Source: Pseudomonadales bacterium (lineage in GTDB: Bacteria > Pseudomonadota > Gammaproteobacteria > Pseudomonadales > Azotimanducaceae). From it: a DNA stretch of 35,008 nucleotides. The notes beneath the pieces are model-generated. The model did not search any database, was not told the origin of the DNA, and worked only from the letters and a program-made list of their open reading frames with translations. The position numbers and the translations under genes were made by a program. Location of the stretch: NCBI GenBank assembly GCA_030728785.1, contig JANQYP010000007.1:4786-39793 (forward strand). The letters are read 5' to 3'. The first letter of the stretch is position 1; each line of letters starts with the position of its first letter. Shown here piece after piece: positions 1 through 12,601 of this stretch.

Positions 1-2
1 TA

Positions 3-113
3 GAAGATCGTTTAGTAGAAGTTCATGCGGTACCAGCAGCTTGGTACAGGCAGAGCGCCATGACAGGATTTTTGCCAGACACAGAGTCCGGTGATGAGTC
101 CAGGCAGGTATGA
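3..113 (+). CDS. Possible 3' end of an upstream gene (atpI position), truncated by the window start
   Basis: One plus-strand frame is open from the window edge to a TGA at 111-113, giving about 36 residues. It ends 18 nt before atpB, where gammaproteobacteria usually have atpI. The visible peptide is hydrophilic and does not resemble the membrane-spanning end expected of AtpI, so the frame may be non-coding leader. The assignment rests on position only. Confidence 0.2.
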   Translation, partial: EDRLVEVHAVPAAWYRQSAMTGFLPDTESGDESRQV

Positions 114-965
<852 letters not shown>

Positions 966-994
966 TCAGGCACCAGCACGTGAAGCAGTACCTT

Positions 995-1030
995 ATTACT
1001 CAGTTGTAAATGATTACTCAGTGGTAAATG
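995..1030 (+). repeat. 18-bp tandem direct repeat, two copies, after atpB
   Basis: ATTACTCAGTTGTAAATG (995-1012) is followed directly by a copy with one mismatch (1013-1030). A decayed third unit may follow at about 1031-1047. The array begins 29 nt after the atpB stop, in an AT-rich spacer. It is one of several short tandem repeats at gene ends in this window. Confidence 0.85.
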
Positions 1031-1070
1031 TAATTCGTAGTAAACACTTGTATTAAACATTCGAAGTAAC

Positions 1071-1095
1071 TTTTTTTGTGAGCATAGCGCAGGAG
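1071..1095 (+). promoter_or_regulatory. Probable atpE translation-initiation enhancer: U-rich tract plus strong Shine-Dalgarno
   Basis: A run of seven T at 1071-1077 precedes AGGAG (1091-1095), which lies 9 nt before the atpE ATG. In E. coli a U-rich leader before atpE raises translation, so that many c subunits are made per complex. The layout here is the same, but the function is inferred. Confidence 0.4.
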
Positions 1096-1098
1096 TAG

Positions 1099-1332
<234 letters not shown>

Positions 1333-1336
1333 CAGC

Positions 1337-1378
1337 CAGCTATTGACCGTCAGCTATTGACCGTCAGCTATTGAGAGT
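1337..1378 (+). repeat. 14-bp tandem repeat, three copies, just after the atpE stop
   Basis: CAGCTATTGACCGT occurs at 1337-1350 and 1351-1364. A third copy with two changes (CAGCTATTGAGAGT) is at 1365-1378. The array starts 4 nt after the atpE stop codon and runs into the inverted repeat between atpE and atpF. Confidence 0.9.
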
Positions 1379-1406
1379 CAGGTAAAGATTACCTTTTCCG
1401 ACTCTC
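1373..1406 (+). other. Inverted repeat (hairpin) between atpE and atpF
   Basis: GAGAGTC at 1373-1379 pairs with GACTCTC at 1400-1406. An inner stem, GGTAA (1381-1385) with TTACC (1389-1393), has a 3-nt loop. There is no T-run after the outer arm, so it does not look like a terminator. A structure protecting the upstream atpE mRNA or tuning atpF translation is plausible but inferred. Confidence 0.55.
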
Positions 1407-1428
1407 TGACTGAACGCCGAGGTGAAGT

Positions 1429-1899
1429 GTGACTATTAACTTAACGATGCTGGGCCAGTTGATATCCTTCGTGATGTTTGTGCTGTTCTGCATGAAATAT
1501 GTCTGGCCACCGCTGACACAAGCAATGCGTGAGCGCCAAAAGGCGTTGGCGGAGGGCTTGGAAAAGGCCGTTATGGCGGAGCAGAGGCTGGAACAGGCGA
1601 ACGATTCTGCGGCCCTGGAACTGGACGCAGCCAAGCAGCAGTCTGCCGAGCTGATTGCCCAGGCACGGCAACGTGCACAGCAGATCGTCGAAGAGGCCAA
1701 GGGTGTGGCCAGTGAGGAAGCCGAGCGTATTAAGCTTGGGGCCCAGGCAGAAATTGATCAGGAAGTGAATCGCGCCCGTGAAGCGCTGCGCGTTCGCGTC
1801 AGTGAACTGGCAGTGCAAGGTGCCGAGCAGATACTGGAAAGCACCATTGACCGGTCACATCACCAGGTCATGCTGGATAAGCTCGCGACACAATTATAA
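1429..1899 (+). CDS. atpF: ATP synthase Fo subunit b
   Basis: Subunit b (156 residues, the same as E. coli) is the peripheral stalk that links Fo to F1 as a dimer. An N-terminal membrane helix ([20 protein letters not shown], about residues 8-27) is followed by a long charged coiled coil rich in Ala, Gln and Glu. The start is GTG at 1429: the N terminus then aligns with known b subunits, and GAGGTGA lies just upstream at 1419-1425. The GTG may help lower output relative to atpE. The gene is 12 bp from atpH. Confidence 0.97.
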   Translation: MTINLTMLGQLISFVMFVLFCMKYVWPPLTQAMRERQKALAEGLEKAVMAEQRLEQANDSAALELDAAKQQSAELIAQARQRAQQIVEEAKGVASEEAERIKLGAQAEIDQEVNRAREALRVRVSELAVQGAEQILESTIDRSHHQVMLDKLATQL

Positions 1900-1911
1900 G
1901 GGCACCGGGAA

Positions 1912-2454
1912 ATGGCAGAGTCAGAAATTACCACCGTCGCCCGGCCCTATGCTCGGGCGGCTTTCTCCAAGGCTTTGGATGAGGCCTCGGGGCTGGCCAA
2001 CTGGTCACGCATGCTGGCTCTGCTGAGCTCGGCGGTGCAGAGTCAGCCGGTCCGCTTTGCGCTCGATAACCCGCGCCTGACAACGGAGCAGGAAGCGCGC
2101 CTGATGACCGACATCATGGGCGACGCCCTGTCTGCTAAAGGTCGGAATTTCGTCTCAATACTGGCATCCAACGGCCGCATGGCACTTTTGCCTGCGATTC
2201 ATGAAATCTATGAGATGCTCAAGGCACACCATGAGAAAACCATGGATGTGACTCTTACCAGCGCCTTTGAGATCAGTACAGACGACAGCAGGAAATTGGC
2301 GGAAGCCTTGAAGAAACGTCTGCAACGTGAGGTGCACTTGTCGTCTACAGTCGACAAGTCCTTGCTTGGTGGCGTCATTATCAGAACCGAAGATACCGTG
2401 ATAGACAATTCTGTGCGCGGCAGATTGCAGAAACTGGCCCGAGTACTGGGTTAG
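1912..2454 (+). CDS. atpH: ATP synthase F1 subunit delta
   Basis: Delta (180 residues, E. coli 177) sits on top of F1 and joins alpha to the b dimer. The N-terminal helical domain starts with TVARPYARAAF, the usual family signature. The C-terminal part carries SLLGGVIIRTEDTVIDNSVR, the most conserved stretch of delta/OSCP proteins, at about residues 150-169. It lies between atpF (12-bp gap) and atpA (111-bp gap) in the standard operon order. The gap before atpA shows no clear structure. Confidence 0.97.
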   Translation: MAESEITTVARPYARAAFSKALDEASGLANWSRMLALLSSAVQSQPVRFALDNPRLTTEQEARLMTDIMGDALSAKGRNFVSILASNGRMALLPAIHEIYEMLKAHHEKTMDVTLTSAFEISTDDSRKLAEALKKRLQREVHLSSTVDKSLLGGVIIRTEDTVIDNSVRGRLQKLARVLG

Positions 2455-2565
2455 TACAAGCAAGCCGTCGACCAGGGCCTGAGGCAGTAGATGACTGCTA
2501 AGGCACTAAGGCCGGCAGATGGATATTAAACTTTAACGAATTAGCCTTTCCTCGAGGAACGGAGC

Positions 2566-4110
2566 ATGCAGCAACTGAACCCGTCCGAAATCAGCGAGAT
2601 CATCAAGCAACGTATTGAAAAGCTTGATATCTCCTCGGAAGCCCGTAACGAAGGTACGATCGTCAGTGTATCTGATGGTATCGTCCGTATTCATGGCCTC
2701 GCCGATGTCCAGAACGGCGAAATGATCGAATTTCCGGGTAACCTGTTCGGGTTTGCCCTGAACCTTGAGCGCGACTCTGTCGGCGCGGTTGTGCTGGGTG
2801 ACTACAAGGAGTTGCGTGAAGGCCAGACCGTCAAGTGCACCGGCCGTATTCTGGAGGTGCCAACGGGTCCGGAACTGCTCGGTCGCGTCGTTGACGCTCT
2901 GGGTAACCCCATTGATGGTAAAGGCGCGTTGAATGCCCGCAGCAGTTCACCTGTAGAAAAGGTGGCACCCGGTGTTATTGCCCGCCAGCACGTTGACCAG
3001 CCTGTGCAAACCGGCTTGAAGTGTATCGACTCGATGATCCCTGTCGGCCGCGGCCAGCGCGAATTGATTATTGGCGACCGCCAGACCGGTAAAACCGCCA
3101 TTGCCATTGATGCCATCATTAACCAGAAAGATTCCGGCATCAAATGTGTGTATGTGGCTATCGGCCAGAAATTCTCCTCAGTGGCAAACGTTGTGCGCAC
3201 CCTGGAAGAGCATGGCGCCATGAAAAACACCATTGTTGTGGTGGCCGGTGCGGCTGACCCCGCCCCTATGCAGTATATTGCGCCTTACGCTGGTTGCGCG
3301 ATGGGCGAGTATTTCCGCGATATCGGCGAAGACGCCCTGATTATTTATGATGACCTGACCAAACAGGCCTGGGCCTATCGCCAAATCTCTCTGCTGCTGC
3401 GTCGCCCACCGGGCCGCGAAGCCTATCCTGGCGACGTATTTTATCTCCACTCCCGTTTGCTGGAGCGCGCTGCTCGGGTGAATGCTGATTATGTTGAAGC
3501 GCAGACCAACGGTGCCGTAAAGGGTAAGACCGGTTCGTTAACCGCGCTGCCGATTATTGAGACCCAGGCCGGTGACGTGTCTGCATTTGTGCCGACCAAC
3601 GTCATCTCCATTACTGATGGTCAGATTTTCCTCGAGAGTGACAAGTTTAATGCCGGCGAGCGGCCAGCCATGAATCCGGGTATTTCCGTATCCCGCGTCG
3701 GTGGTGATGCTCAGGTCAAATTCATGTCGAAAATTTCTGGTGGTATCAAGCTGGCACTGGCGCAATATCGTGAATTAGCCGCCTTCTCCCAGTTTGCCTC
3801 AGATCTTGATGAGGCGACTCGGCGACAGCTGGAGCATGGTGCGCGCATCAACGAACTGATGAAACAAAAGCAGTATTCGCCAATGAATGTGGCAGAGATG
3901 GGTACCGTATTGTTTGCCGCCAACGACGGCCTTCTGCGGGATATCGCTGTGGAAAAGATTGCAGATTTCGAAGCCGCGCTGGTCTCCTACATGAATGCCG
4001 AACACGCTGACTTCATGGCTGAGATCAATACCAAAGGTGCCTACACGCCTGAAGTAGTTGACGGCATGCGCAAGGCAATCGAGACCTTTAAATCCACCCA
4101 GACCTGGTAA
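2566..4110 (+). CDS. atpA: ATP synthase F1 subunit alpha
   Basis: Alpha (514 residues, E. coli 513) forms the non-catalytic nucleotide sites of the alpha3beta3 hexamer. The N-terminal beta-barrel comes first, then the Walker A motif GDRQTGKT at residues 170-177. The arginine finger reaching into the catalytic site is R377 in SVSRVGG (E. coli R376). The C terminus is helical. GAGGAACGGAGC just before the ATG supplies the ribosome-binding site. The gene is followed by atpG after 22 bp. Nothing is missing or unusual. Confidence 0.99.
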   Translation: MQQLNPSEISEIIKQRIEKLDISSEARNEGTIVSVSDGIVRIHGLADVQNGEMIEFPGNLFGFALNLERDSVGAVVLGDYKELREGQTVKCTGRILEVPTGPELLGRVVDALGNPIDGKGALNARSSSPVEKVAPGVIARQHVDQPVQTGLKCIDSMIPVGRGQRELIIGDRQTGKTAIAIDAIINQKDSGIKCVYVAIGQKFSSVANVVRTLEEHGAMKNTIVVVAGAADPAPMQYIAPYAGCAMGEYFRDIGEDALIIYDDLTKQAWAYRQISLLLRRPPGREAYPGDVFYLHSRLLERAARVNADYVEAQTNGAVKGKTGSLTALPIIETQAGDVSAFVPTNVISITDGQIFLESDKFNAGERPAMNPGISVSRVGGDAQVKFMSKISGGIKLALAQYRELAAFSQFASDLDEATRRQLEHGARINELMKQKQYSPMNVAEMGTVLFAANDGLLRDIAVEKIADFEAALVSYMNAEHADFMAEINTKGAYTPEVVDGMRKAIETFKSTQTW

Positions 4111-4132
4111 GGGCGAGCCGGACTAAGCTGAT

Positions 4133-6417
<2,285 letters not shown>

Positions 6418-6461
6418 CCGCGGCCAGCCGCAGTAACAGCAACAAGGAAGGACGAGGGACC

Positions 6462-6881
6462 ATGGCAGCAACTGTACATTGCAGTATCGTCAGTGCCGAG
6501 CGCGAGATTTTCTTTGGCGCCGTAGAGATGGTGGTCGCATCAGGCACCGACGGTGAGCTGGGTATTTTTCCTGGCCACACGCCATTGCTTACCGGCGTTA
6601 AGCCGGGTCCGGTGCGGTTGCGCCTGGAGGGTGGTGTCGAGGAGGTGTTTTTTGCCTCAGGGGGTTACATAGAAGTTCAGCCAAACGCAGTTACTATTCT
6701 TGCTGATACGGCCTTTCGAGCTGACGATATTGATGAAGCGGCAGCCATAGAGGCGCAACAGAAGGCGGCTCGTGAACTTGCTGACAATCGTGCCGATATC
6801 GATTTTGGACGGGTCAGCGCCGATCTGGCCGAACAGGCTGCCATGTTGCGAACCATTCGAAAGTTTCGTGAACAGCGCTAG
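6462..6881 (+). CDS. atpC: ATP synthase F1 subunit epsilon
   Basis: Epsilon (139 residues, the same as E. coli) binds gamma at the base of the rotor and can inhibit ATP hydrolysis through its C-terminal helices. The N-terminal beta-sandwich includes GELGIFPGHTPLLTGVKPG (about residues 31-49), the conserved core. The C terminus is an alanine-rich helical hairpin ending in RTIRKFREQR. A strong GAAGGACGAGGG precedes the ATG. It is the last gene of the operon and is followed by an intrinsic terminator. Confidence 0.97.
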   Translation: MAATVHCSIVSAEREIFFGAVEMVVASGTDGELGIFPGHTPLLTGVKPGPVRLRLEGGVEEVFFASGGYIEVQPNAVTILADTAFRADDIDEAAAIEAQQKAARELADNRADIDFGRVSADLAEQAAMLRTIRKFREQR

Positions 6882-6931
6882 AAGTCCCGTGTATTAAAGT
6901 AGCCTGAAAGTGATTATTCTGAACCGAATGA

Positions 6932-6957
6932 GGGTGGCGTAAGCCGCCCTTTTTTTT
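6932..6957 (+). terminator. Rho-independent terminator of the atp operon
   Basis: GGGTGGC (6932-6938), a GTAA loop, then GCCGCCC (6943-6949) form a 7-bp stem with one G-U pair. Eight T follow at 6950-6957. It lies 51 nt after the atpC stop and separates the atp operon from glmU. Confidence 0.88.
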
Positions 6958-7008
6958 CTTTTCACAGGCACCCGCCACCAGTGTGATTGAAGGGGATATT
7001 GCGCAGCT

Positions 7009-8367
7009 ATGAAGCCATTGGAAATATGTATACTTGCGGCCGGCATGGGCAGTCGCATGAAGTCGGATATGCCCAAGGTGCTGCACCCCTTGGCAGGCCA
7101 ACCCATGCTGGCGCATTTGCTGGCGACAGTGCAGGCACTTGAGCCCAGCAAAATTCACGTTGTTGTCGGCCAAGGTGCAGCACTGGTACAACAGGCGTTT
7201 GCGCACCGGGAGATCTGTTGGGCGCTGCAAGCCCAACAATTGGGCACGGGCCACGCTGTAATGCAGGCGCTGAGCGAAGTAAGTGCACGCTCAAGGCTGC
7301 TGATCCTGGCTGGCGATGGCCCCCTGATCAGCCTATCGACATTAAAATTGTTACTTGCCAGCGACGCTGACCTGGCAGTCTTGACTGTTGACCAGCCAGA
7401 CCCAACCAATTACGGTCGCATCGTTCGCGACAACAGCGGTTGTATCAAGGCGATTGTTGAAGAGCGAGATGCCACAGACGAGCAACGGCTGCTGACGGAG
7501 GTCAACACCGGCGTGATGCTCGCCGCCGCCGAGCAATTAAAAACCTGGGTAGGCCAGCTGACCACCAATAATGTCCAGGGCGAATACCTACTGACAGATA
7601 TCGTCGCGATTGCCGGCGCCGCCGGTGCCAGGGTTGAGCCTGTAAAGGCCACTGATGCCGGTGAGTTGCAGGGAATCAATAATTTTATCCAGCTGGCGCA
7701 GGCCGAGCGCTTTTACCAGGCCCGGCAGGCAGAACAGCTGATGCTGGCGGGTGTTCATCTTGTTGATCCGGCACGGATAGATATCCGTGGCAACCTGACG
7801 GCGGGCCGCAATGTTCACATTGATGCAAACTGCATTTTTGAGGGCCAGGTCAGCCTCGGCGACAATGTTCGTATTGGCCCAAACTGTGTGATCAAGGATA
7901 GCGTGATTGAGGCCGGGGTTGAGCTCAAGGCGTTTTCCATGCTGGACGGTGCCGCTGTTGCTGAGGGTTGCCAGGTAGGTCCCTTTGCTCGGTTGCGGCC
8001 TGGCACTCGGTTGCTGGCCAAGGCTGCGGTGGGCAACTTTGTTGAGGTCAAGAACACTGTGCTGGGTGCTGGCAGTAAGGCCAGCCACCTCTCCTATCTG
8101 GGAGATGCCAGCATTGGTGCCCAGGTCAATATTGGTGCCGGCACCATTACCTGTAATTATGACGGTGTTAGCAAGCACCAGACTGTGATTGAAGACCGGG
8201 TATTTGTCGGTTCTAATACTGCCCTGGTCGCTCCCGTTACGCTGGGTGCCGGCGCCACAGTAGCAGCAGGTTCGACTATCACCAAGGACGTCAAGCAACA
8301 GCAACTGGCAGTGGCACGGAGCCGCCAGACAGCAATCGACAACTGGCAAGGGCCACGGGACAAATAG
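7009..8367 (+). CDS. glmU: Bifunctional GlcN-1-P acetyltransferase / GlcNAc-1-P uridyltransferase
   Basis: GlmU makes UDP-GlcNAc for peptidoglycan and lipopolysaccharide. It acetylates glucosamine-1-P and then couples the product to UTP. The protein has 452 residues (E. coli 456). The N-terminal nucleotidyltransferase domain begins with ILAAGMGSRMKSDMPKVLH; Ser replaces the usual Thr in the G-x-G-T-R motif, a mild change. The C-terminal left-handed beta-helix has isoleucine-rich hexapeptide repeats and the catalytic histidine at about H360 (KASHLSYLGD), followed by NIGAGTITCNYDG. AAGGGGA lies 12 nt before the ATG. The stop abuts the glmS start, which suggests translational coupling. Confidence 0.98.
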   Translation: MKPLEICILAAGMGSRMKSDMPKVLHPLAGQPMLAHLLATVQALEPSKIHVVVGQGAALVQQAFAHREICWALQAQQLGTGHAVMQALSEVSARSRLLILAGDGPLISLSTLKLLLASDADLAVLTVDQPDPTNYGRIVRDNSGCIKAIVEERDATDEQRLLTEVNTGVMLAAAEQLKTWVGQLTTNNVQGEYLLTDIVAIAGAAGARVEPVKATDAGELQGINNFIQLAQAERFYQARQAEQLMLAGVHLVDPARIDIRGNLTAGRNVHIDANCIFEGQVSLGDNVRIGPNCVIKDSVIEAGVELKAFSMLDGAAVAEGCQVGPFARLRPGTRLLAKAAVGNFVEVKNTVLGAGSKASHLSYLGDASIGAQVNIGAGTITCNYDGVSKHQTVIEDRVFVGSNTALVAPVTLGAGATVAAGSTITKDVKQQQLAVARSRQTAIDNWQGPRDK

Positions 8368-10197
8368 ATGTGCGGAATCGTAGGTGCGGTAACACGCAGG
8401 AATGTGGCGGGTATTCTCCTCGAAGGATTGCAGCGACTTGAGTACCGAGGCTACGACTCGGCGGGTATGTCAATTATGGATGGTACAGGCGCTATCCAGC
8501 GTCTGCGCCGCGTGGGTAAGGTCAAGGAACTGGCCGGTGCCTGGCAGACCTCTCCAGTAGACGGCCAGACTGGCATCTCCCACACGCGCTGGGCGACCCA
8601 CGGCAAACCCTCGGAGAAAAATGCCCATCCCCACCACAGCAGTGAGGATGTCGCCGTGGTTCACAATGGCATTATCGAGAATCATGAAGCCTTGCGGTTG
8701 AGCCTTGTCGCAGCCGGTTACGTTTTTACCTCAGAGACAGATACTGAAGTTGTTGCTCACCTGATTCATCAGGAAGTGGCGCGCTGCAAGGATTTTCGGC
8801 TCGGCGTCAGCAAGGCCCTTGCACAGTTGCATGGTGCCTATGCCGTGGCTGTTATCCACGAAGCCTATCCGGCCACTGTTATCGCCGCCAGAGTGGGCAG
8901 TCCTCTGATTGTTGGCTTGGGTATTGGCGAGAACTTTGTAGCATCAGACCCGCAGGCGCTGCGACCCGTGACCGACCGCTTTATCTTCCTCGATGAGGGT
9001 GAGATGGTTGAAGTGACCCCTGACAGCATTGTTATCCATGGCAAGAACAAGGGCACTGTCGAGGAGCGCACTGTCCGCATCGATACGCGTATTGATGCCA
9101 CCGACAAAGGTAACCACCGCCACTACATGACCAAGGAAATTTATGAGCAGCCCCATACGGTGGCTGCCACCCTCGAAGGTCGAGTGACTGATACCCAGGT
9201 TCTGGAGAGTGCTTTTGGAGCGCGGGCCGGTGCTGTTTTTGCGCAGACTCGGGCGGTGCAGATTGTCGCCTGCGGCAGCAGTTATTATACGGGGCTGGTG
9301 GCGCGCTACTGGTTCGAGGAAATCGCCGGAATTCCCTGCAGCGTGGAAGTGGCGAGTGAATACCGATATCGCAAAGTTGCTGTGCAGGCGGGCACGCTGC
9401 TGGTGACTATTTCCCAGTCTGGTGAAACCGCCGACACCCTGGCGGCCCTGCGCAATGCCACCCATCCCAACTATGTCGCCAGCCTGTGCCTGTGTAATGT
9501 TGCTGACAGCAGCCTGGTGCGGGAATCAGACCTGAGTCTGTTGATTCACGCAGGACCGGAAATCTGTGTTGCCTCCACCAAGGCCTTTACAGCCCAGCTG
9601 GCAGACCTGTTGCTGCTGGTAATTGCTATTGCCAAACATAACGGCCTGAGTGCCGAGGCTGAAGCAACCCTGGTGCAGGCCCTTAACAGTGTGCCCATGA
9701 TGATCAACCAGGCCCTGGCCCTGGACGATACCATCAAGGTGGTTGCCGAACAGTTTGTGAACAAACATCACGCCTTGTTCCTCGGCCGCGGGCCCCACTA
9801 CCCCATTGCCCTTGAGGGTGCCTTGAAGTTGAAGGAAATTTCTTATATTCATGCGGAAGGTTATCCCAGCGGCGAGTTGAAACACGGCCCGCTGGCGTTG
9901 GTGGATGCGGCTATGCCGGTGGTGGCTGTGGCTCCAACTGATGAGTTACTCGACAAGCTCAAGTCCAATCTGCAGGAAGTACGCGCCCGCGGTGGCCAGC
10001 TGATCGTTTTTGGTGACTCCGCCAGGTTTCTGGACGAAGAAGGCACGATTGTTGTCCATATGCCTCACTGTCTGCCGCTGATAGCACCCATTGTTTATGC
10101 CATTCCCATGCAGCTGCTGGCTTACCATGTTGCGGTCGCCAAGGGTACAGATGTGGACCAGCCACGTAACCTCGCAAAATCCGTGACAGTGGAATAA
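8368..10197 (+). CDS. glmS: Glutamine-fructose-6-phosphate aminotransferase (isomerizing)
   Basis: GlmS converts fructose-6-P and glutamine to glucosamine-6-P, the entry step of amino-sugar synthesis. The length of 609 residues equals E. coli. The N terminus MCGIVGAV exposes the nucleophile Cys after Met removal. The glutaminase domain has RLEYRGYDSAG and HTRWATHGKPSEKNAHPH. Two SIS domains follow, with SQSGETADT in the first and the catalytic-site histidine at about residue 506 (GELKHGPLALVD). It ends in NLAKSVTVE like other GlmS proteins. The glmU stop and glmS ATG are directly adjacent, so there is no room for a leader or ribozyme. Confidence 0.98.
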   Translation: MCGIVGAVTRRNVAGILLEGLQRLEYRGYDSAGMSIMDGTGAIQRLRRVGKVKELAGAWQTSPVDGQTGISHTRWATHGKPSEKNAHPHHSSEDVAVVHNGIIENHEALRLSLVAAGYVFTSETDTEVVAHLIHQEVARCKDFRLGVSKALAQLHGAYAVAVIHEAYPATVIAARVGSPLIVGLGIGENFVASDPQALRPVTDRFIFLDEGEMVEVTPDSIVIHGKNKGTVEERTVRIDTRIDATDKGNHRHYMTKEIYEQPHTVAATLEGRVTDTQVLESAFGARAGAVFAQTRAVQIVACGSSYYTGLVARYWFEEIAGIPCSVEVASEYRYRKVAVQAGTLLVTISQSGETADTLAALRNATHPNYVASLCLCNVADSSLVRESDLSLLIHAGPEICVASTKAFTAQLADLLLLVIAIAKHNGLSAEAEATLVQALNSVPMMINQALALDDTIKVVAEQFVNKHHALFLGRGPHYPIALEGALKLKEISYIHAEGYPSGELKHGPLALVDAAMPVVAVAPTDELLDKLKSNLQEVRARGGQLIVFGDSARFLDEEGTIVVHMPHCLPLIAPIVYAIPMQLLAYHVAVAKGTDVDQPRNLAKSVTVE

Positions 10198-10297
10198 TGC
10201 CCTGACGGCTTTGCCTGTGGCTGCTGCGATTGATGGCGGTGGCCGCAAAGGTTTATGGCGAACGACTTCAAGGGATTTTATACAAGGAACCAGACTA

Positions 10298-12562
10298 TTG
10301 AATGTGGCTGACATTCTCGATTCGCTGAATGAATACCAGCGCCAGGCCGTCGCGGCGCCGACAGGTAGCTACCTGATCCTGGCGGGTGCCGGCAGTGGCA
10401 AAACCCGTGTCCTGACCCACCGTATTGCCTGGCTGATCCAGACCGCCGGCGTCTCACCCCATGGCATTCTGGCCGTGACCTTTACCAACAAGGCGGCAGC
10501 AGAAATGCGCGCCCGCATTGAATCCCTGATGGCAACGCCCCTGCGCGGCATGTGGGTGGGCACCTTTCATGGCATTGCCCACCGCCTGTTACGCAGCCAC
10601 TGGCAGGAAGCGGGTCTGGCCCAGAACTTCCAGATCCTCGACGGCGATGATCAATTGCGTCTGGTTAAGCGAGTGCTCACCAGTCTTAACCTGGATGAAA
10701 AAAAGTGGCCGGCCCGGCAGGCCCTGTATTTCATCAACGCCCAGAAAGACGAAGGCCTGCGGCCACGCCACATAGAGGATCATGGCGATCTGTACATCAA
10801 GACCCACCTGTCGATTTACTCCGCCTACGAGACCGCCTGCCAGCGCGGCGGCATGGTGGATTTTGCCGAGTTGCTCCTGCGCGCCCATGAGTTGTGGCTG
10901 AACAACCCACGCTTGCTGCAGCACTACCAGGATCGATTTGCCCAGTTGCTGGTAGATGAATTCCAGGATACCAACACTATCCAGTACGCCTGGCTGCGAC
11001 TCCTGGCGGGGGAGCGGAACAATATCCTGGTGGTCGGTGACGACGACCAGTCCATCTATGGTTGGCGCGGCGCCAAAATCGAAAATATCCAGAGGTTCAG
11101 CACTGACTTTCCCGGCAGTCAGGTCATCAAGCTGGAGCAGAATTATCGGTCTACGGGCTCGATTCTGAAAGCCGCCAACGGCCTCATCAGCGCCAACCCC
11201 TCGCGCCTCGGCAAAGAGTTGTGGACCGAGGCCGGCGATGGCGAACAGATTAGTCTTTATGCGGCGTTTAACGAGGTGGATGAGGCCCGCTATATTGTCG
11301 CGCGCATCAAGGACTGGGTGACTCAGGGTAACAACTACGCTGAATGCGCTATTCTGTATCGCTCCAATGCCCAGTCACGAGTGTTGGAAGAAGCCCTGTT
11401 GCGCAGCCACCTGCCCTACCGGATTTATGGTGGCCAGCGGTTCTTTGAACGTATGGAAATTCGTAATGTGTTGGCCTATATGCGCTTGCTGGGTAATAAA
11501 GATGCGGATGCCGCCTTTGAGCGGGTGGTCAATACGCCCAGCCGCGGCATAGGCGATCGCAGTATCGATGAGATTCGCCAGCTGGCGCGGAGCAAAAACA
11601 TTTCCATGTGGCAGGCAGCGATATTCCTCAAGGACCATGGCCAGGCCACAGGTCGAACCAAAAAGGCCATTGAGGGTTTTCTTACGCTGATCGACACGAT
11701 GGACGCCGCGACCGCAGATGCCGACCTGGCAGAGTTGTGCGAGACGGTGATCCGCATGTCTGAGCTGCGTGAATATTATGAAAAAGAGACCGGTGAGCGT
11801 GGCCAGGCCAGACTTGAGAACCTGCAGGAACTGATCACTGCGGCGCGGACCTTTGAGCCCGAGTCAGCCTCGGATTTTACCGACCCCGACGATGTTGCGC
11901 CCTTGTCCCTGCTCGAAGAATTTCTCAACCACGCCGCCCTTGAGGCCGGTGATGGTCAGGGCGACGCCAATCAGGACTGTGTGCAACTGATGACGTTGCA
12001 CAGCGCCAAGGGCCTGGAGTTCCCGTTGGTATTTCTGGGTGGTATGGAAGAAGGCCTGTTTCCCCACAAGATGTCCCTTGAAGAGCCGGGTCGCCTCGAG
12101 GAAGAGCGGCGCCTGTGTTACGTGGGTGTGACCCGCGCAATGCAGCAGTTGTACCTGACCTATGCCGAATCCAGGCGCATAAACGGTACCGAAACCTACA
12201 ACCGGATGTCACGGTTTGTCAAAGAAATTCCCGAAGACCTGATTCAGGAAGTCAGGTCCCAGCAGTCTGTCGTGCGTCCCGCCGCTGGTGGTTTTGCTGG
12301 TGCTGGTTTGCGGCCCCAGGGTAATCAGTGGAGCTCAAGGCCGGCTGCAGGCAGCAGTATTCGCGGATTAACATCATTCGCCGCGGCAGAGCTTGGCGGC
12401 ACCAGCCTGAAGCTTGGCCAGCGGGTTATCCACAGTAAGTTTGGTGAGGGTGTGGTGATCAACTACGAAGGCGAAGGCAAACAAGCCAGAATCCAGGTGA
12501 ATTTCAAGTCTGACGGCAGCAAATGGTTAATGATGGCCTACGCTAACCTGCAGCCCGCCTGA
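10298..12562 (+). CDS. uvrD: DNA helicase II (UvrD), SF1A 3'-5' helicase
   Basis: UvrD unwinds DNA in nucleotide-excision and mismatch repair. Motif I is AGAGSGKT (about residues 29-36 from the chosen start), with LVDEFQDTN, VGDDDQSIYGWRGA, LHSAKGLEFPLVFLGG and EEERRLCYVGVTRA in order. The C terminus (about the last 50 residues, LGQRVIHSKFGEGVV onward) is the Tudor-like tail that binds RNA polymerase in E. coli UvrD. I chose TTG at 10298 because AAGGA sits 9 nt upstream and the N terminus then aligns with E. coli (ILDSLN). This gives 754 residues (E. coli 720). GTG at 10304 is the alternative. An upstream TTG at 10211 would add 29 unconserved residues. The gene is followed by the TRAP binding-protein gene after 39 nt. 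Confidence 0.96.
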   Translation: MNVADILDSLNEYQRQAVAAPTGSYLILAGAGSGKTRVLTHRIAWLIQTAGVSPHGILAVTFTNKAAAEMRARIESLMATPLRGMWVGTFHGIAHRLLRSHWQEAGLAQNFQILDGDDQLRLVKRVLTSLNLDEKKWPARQALYFINAQKDEGLRPRHIEDHGDLYIKTHLSIYSAYETACQRGGMVDFAELLLRAHELWLNNPRLLQHYQDRFAQLLVDEFQDTNTIQYAWLRLLAGERNNILVVGDDDQSIYGWRGAKIENIQRFSTDFPGSQVIKLEQNYRSTGSILKAANGLISANPSRLGKELWTEAGDGEQISLYAAFNEVDEARYIVARIKDWVTQGNNYAECAILYRSNAQSRVLEEALLRSHLPYRIYGGQRFFERMEIRNVLAYMRLLGNKDADAAFERVVNTPSRGIGDRSIDEIRQLARSKNISMWQAAIFLKDHGQATGRTKKAIEGFLTLIDTMDAATADADLAELCETVIRMSELREYYEKETGERGQARLENLQELITAARTFEPESASDFTDPDDVAPLSLLEEFLNHAALEAGDGQGDANQDCVQLMTLHSAKGLEFPLVFLGGMEEGLFPHKMSLEEPGRLEEERRLCYVGVTRAMQQLYLTYAESRRINGTETYNRMSRFVKEIPEDLIQEVRSQQSVVRPAAGGFAGAGLRPQGNQWSSRPAAGSSIRGLTSFAAAELGGTSLKLGQRVIHSKFGEGVVINYEGEGKQARIQVNFKSDGSKWLMMAYANLQPA

Positions 12563-12601
12563 GCTAAGGCCCCGTATTCAATCTACGCAAGGATATTCAC
12601 A

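Noticed and set aside
7588-8349. A 253-codon open frame antisense to glmU
   Set aside because: The plus-strand GlmU domains are intact across the same bases; the antisense peptide resembles nothing known.
10211-10297. N-terminal extension of UvrD from a TTG at 10211
   Set aside because: The extra 29 residues are not conserved, and the TTG at 10298 has AAGGA at good spacing and aligns with E. coli UvrD.
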